Assembly (NCBI GenBank): GCA_965140405.1
Contig: OZ223208.1
Span: 2,790,001-2,854,000 of the forward strand
Direction: 5' to 3'
Origin: G963556115 sp963666605
GTDB lineage: Bacteria > Planctomycetota > SZUA-567
DNA: 64,000 nt
In this document: positions 63,025-64,000 of the stretch, piece after piece
How the letters are laid out: each line of letters begins with the position of its first letter
Position numbering within the stretch: the stretch's first letter is position 1
Made by a program: the position numbers and the translations under genes
Notes under the pieces: generated by a model
The model's input: only the letters and a program-made list of their open reading frames with translations
Database searches by the model: none
Told to the model about the DNA's origin: nothing

Positions 63025-64000
63025 CTAGCCAAGAGATAGCTGTATGCTACTTTCCAATTCATTATTATCATCTAAACAGACATACCCTGAAATACACCTT
63101 CTTCTATATCGTTCATCATAGTCATGATTTCCTAACTGAAGATAATCTTTATATCCCCATATCGGCCACACAATGCGATATCCTCTTGTTTCTAACCACT
63201 CTACTAAGAATTTTTTATTAACGGCAAGGTTTGGCATAAATGCAACCTCTTGTTCACTATTATATAAAGTACTTGGGCAGAGCATTATAGTCTCATTATT
63301 CTGGTTCAAAAAGTATCCCTCATATTCATTACTAAAAGCCAAATCCATTTCTGTGAATACTTTATTTGATGGAATACATATTACAGCCGAATCATAAGCT
63401 GCATATTCTGCAATATCACTATTCATATTATGTGAAAAAGGATACATCATATATTCATTTTCATTAACATTAAACGTCTCTTTTTCATAGTCTTCATACA
63501 TCTGATTATGATACTTGTAAGCTTCAGACCAATAACACTCTCTTACATAAATATTATGATTTTCTCGATTTATACAATTTCGCAAATCACGAGGCTCATT
63601 CGTCAGATATTTTTTCAAGTGTTCGACATCATCACTTTTAACAACAACAGTGTTAAAACTGACAAACAACTCTTTATATGGTTCTCTATAGCGATCCTCT
63701 GAATTATCAAACTCTTTATCGTTAAGTACACCCCAAGACTTAGTAGCCAACCAATCTGAATCCTCAAATTTAAACTCTAATAGTTGATCAATATTCTGTA
63801 TATCACTATCATCCTTAATCCAGTCTTCTGGCTTGGTGTCATTCATTGGAATTTTATGATGTAGACTCTCACAATCAGTCAACTTACTTCGATCAAAATT
63901 TGGATAATACACTACAGTTGGATCAATATCTCTCATATGTGGATGTTGCCATAAACCTTTATAATCTTCAAACTTTTCTTTAGAATTATAATCTACAGGC
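63025..64000 (-). CDS. Large hypothetical protein, C-terminal part
   Basis: The frame is open from the window edge to a stop at 63025, about 325 residues; the ATG at 63936 is internal. The protein is acidic and rich in Asp, Glu, Asn and Tyr, with no membrane segment. The segment QHPHMRDIDPTVVYY followed by a long C-terminal region resembles what I recall from very large defence-island ATPases, but I cannot name a family. The start and any catalytic domain lie outside the window. Confidence 0.55.
   Translation of the reverse strand, partial: PVDYNSKEKFEDYKGLWQHPHMRDIDPTVVYYPNFDRSKLTDCESLHHKIPMNDTKPEDWIKDDSDIQNIDQLLEFKFEDSDWLATKSWGVLNDKEFDNSEDRYREPYKELFVSFNTVVVKSDDVEHLKKYLTNEPRDLRNCINRENHNIYVRECYWSEAYKYHNQMYEDYEKETFNVNENEYMMYPFSHNMNSDIAEYAAYDSAVICIPSNKVFTEMDLAFSNEYEGYFLNQNNETIMLCPSTLYNSEQEVAFMPNLAVNKKFLVEWLETRGYRIVWPIWGYKDYLQLGNHDYDERYRRRCISGYVCLDDNNELESSIQLSLG

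Larger units (their letters stand above)
38276..64000 (+). mobile_element. Integrative mobilizable element (left end; extends past window)
   Basis: Downstream of the tRNA the content changes to integrase, AlpA, Toprim/primase-like replication proteins, MobC, relaxase, resistance/uptake cargo, defence remnants, an insertion sequence and a toxin-antitoxin pair. This is the layout of an integrative mobilizable element inserted at the 3' end of a tRNA gene. No second copy of the tRNA 3' end was seen up to 64000, so the right end is either outside the window or lost. The extent given is therefore only a lower bound, and it may be a stack of several elements. Confidence 0.6.

Noticed and set aside
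38276..64000. Right attachment site (repeat of the tRNA-Gln 3' end)
   Set aside because: Only short matches such as TTCGAAT (56139) were found; none extends into the acceptor-stem sequence.
1..64000. CRISPR array
   Set aside because: No regularly spaced direct repeats of 25-40 bp were seen; the repeats found are single tandem duplications or palindromes.

Overview
The window looks like a chromosome segment of a low-GC, flagellated, diderm bacterium with anaerobic-type energy metabolism. Support: flagellar export genes and a flagellar-type sigma factor, a lipobox protein, periplasmic binding proteins, an L,D-transpeptidase, and a biotin-dependent oxaloacetate decarboxylase sodium pump. The protein styles suggest the PVC/Lentisphaerota area to me, but that is an impression, not a demonstrated assignment.

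Region by region. 1-6260: end of a flagellar operon (flhB 3' part, flhA, flhF, a small membrane protein where flhG often sits, fliA, a small charged protein, terminator). 6400-11150: envelope genes (LysM/L,D-transpeptidase, lipoprotein, double-thioredoxin protein, HdeD-like membrane protein). 11121-18165: a C4 carbon module: biotin ligase, oxaloacetate decarboxylase gamma/alpha/beta and an ATP-type PEP carboxykinase. The ligase would load biotin on the alpha subunit. 18226-25330: two PAS sensor kinases (one with Asn in place of the phospho-accepting His), a DUF2314-like protein, a methyltransferase, a GyrI-like protein and an EF-hand-rich protein. 25701-31026: plsC, mreB, an MreC-like protein, gltX and a PHP phosphoesterase, all on the minus strand. 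32153-37980: a sugar ABC transporter (ATPase, permease, binding protein) and an HtrA protease.

From 38205 onward the window is accessory DNA. A tRNA-Gln(CUG) is followed by a P4-type tyrosine integrase, a 1.5 kb AT-rich stretch, an AlpA regulator, a two-gene Toprim/DUF3987-like replication module, an oriT-like hairpin region, and mobC plus a relaxase gene carrying two further genes nested in another frame (ColE1 mbeB/mbeD-like layout). This is the architecture of an integrative mobilizable element. No right attachment site was seen, so it probably runs past the window end.

The cargo is layered and scarred. An AAA ATPase of a Septu-like ATPase/HNH pair is split: its N-terminal part is at 46065-46862 and its C-terminal part at 57502-58679, next to an apparently intact HNH gene. 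Between them lie a TetR/two-ABC/methyltransferase operon resembling metallophore importers, a ZnuABC-type zinc uptake operon, an S24 peptidase gene frameshifted by a 20-bp duplication, the 3' end of a gene cut off by an IS256-family element, and that element itself. Beyond the HNH gene come a DUF1778/GNAT toxin-antitoxin pair, two envelope proteins, a decayed nuclease gene, a long attC-like hairpin and a large gene leaving the window.

The points most worth following are the nested mobilization genes, the broken ATPase/HNH system, the metallophore/zinc cargo with its repeated operator, the Asn-for-His kinase and the attC-like hairpin.
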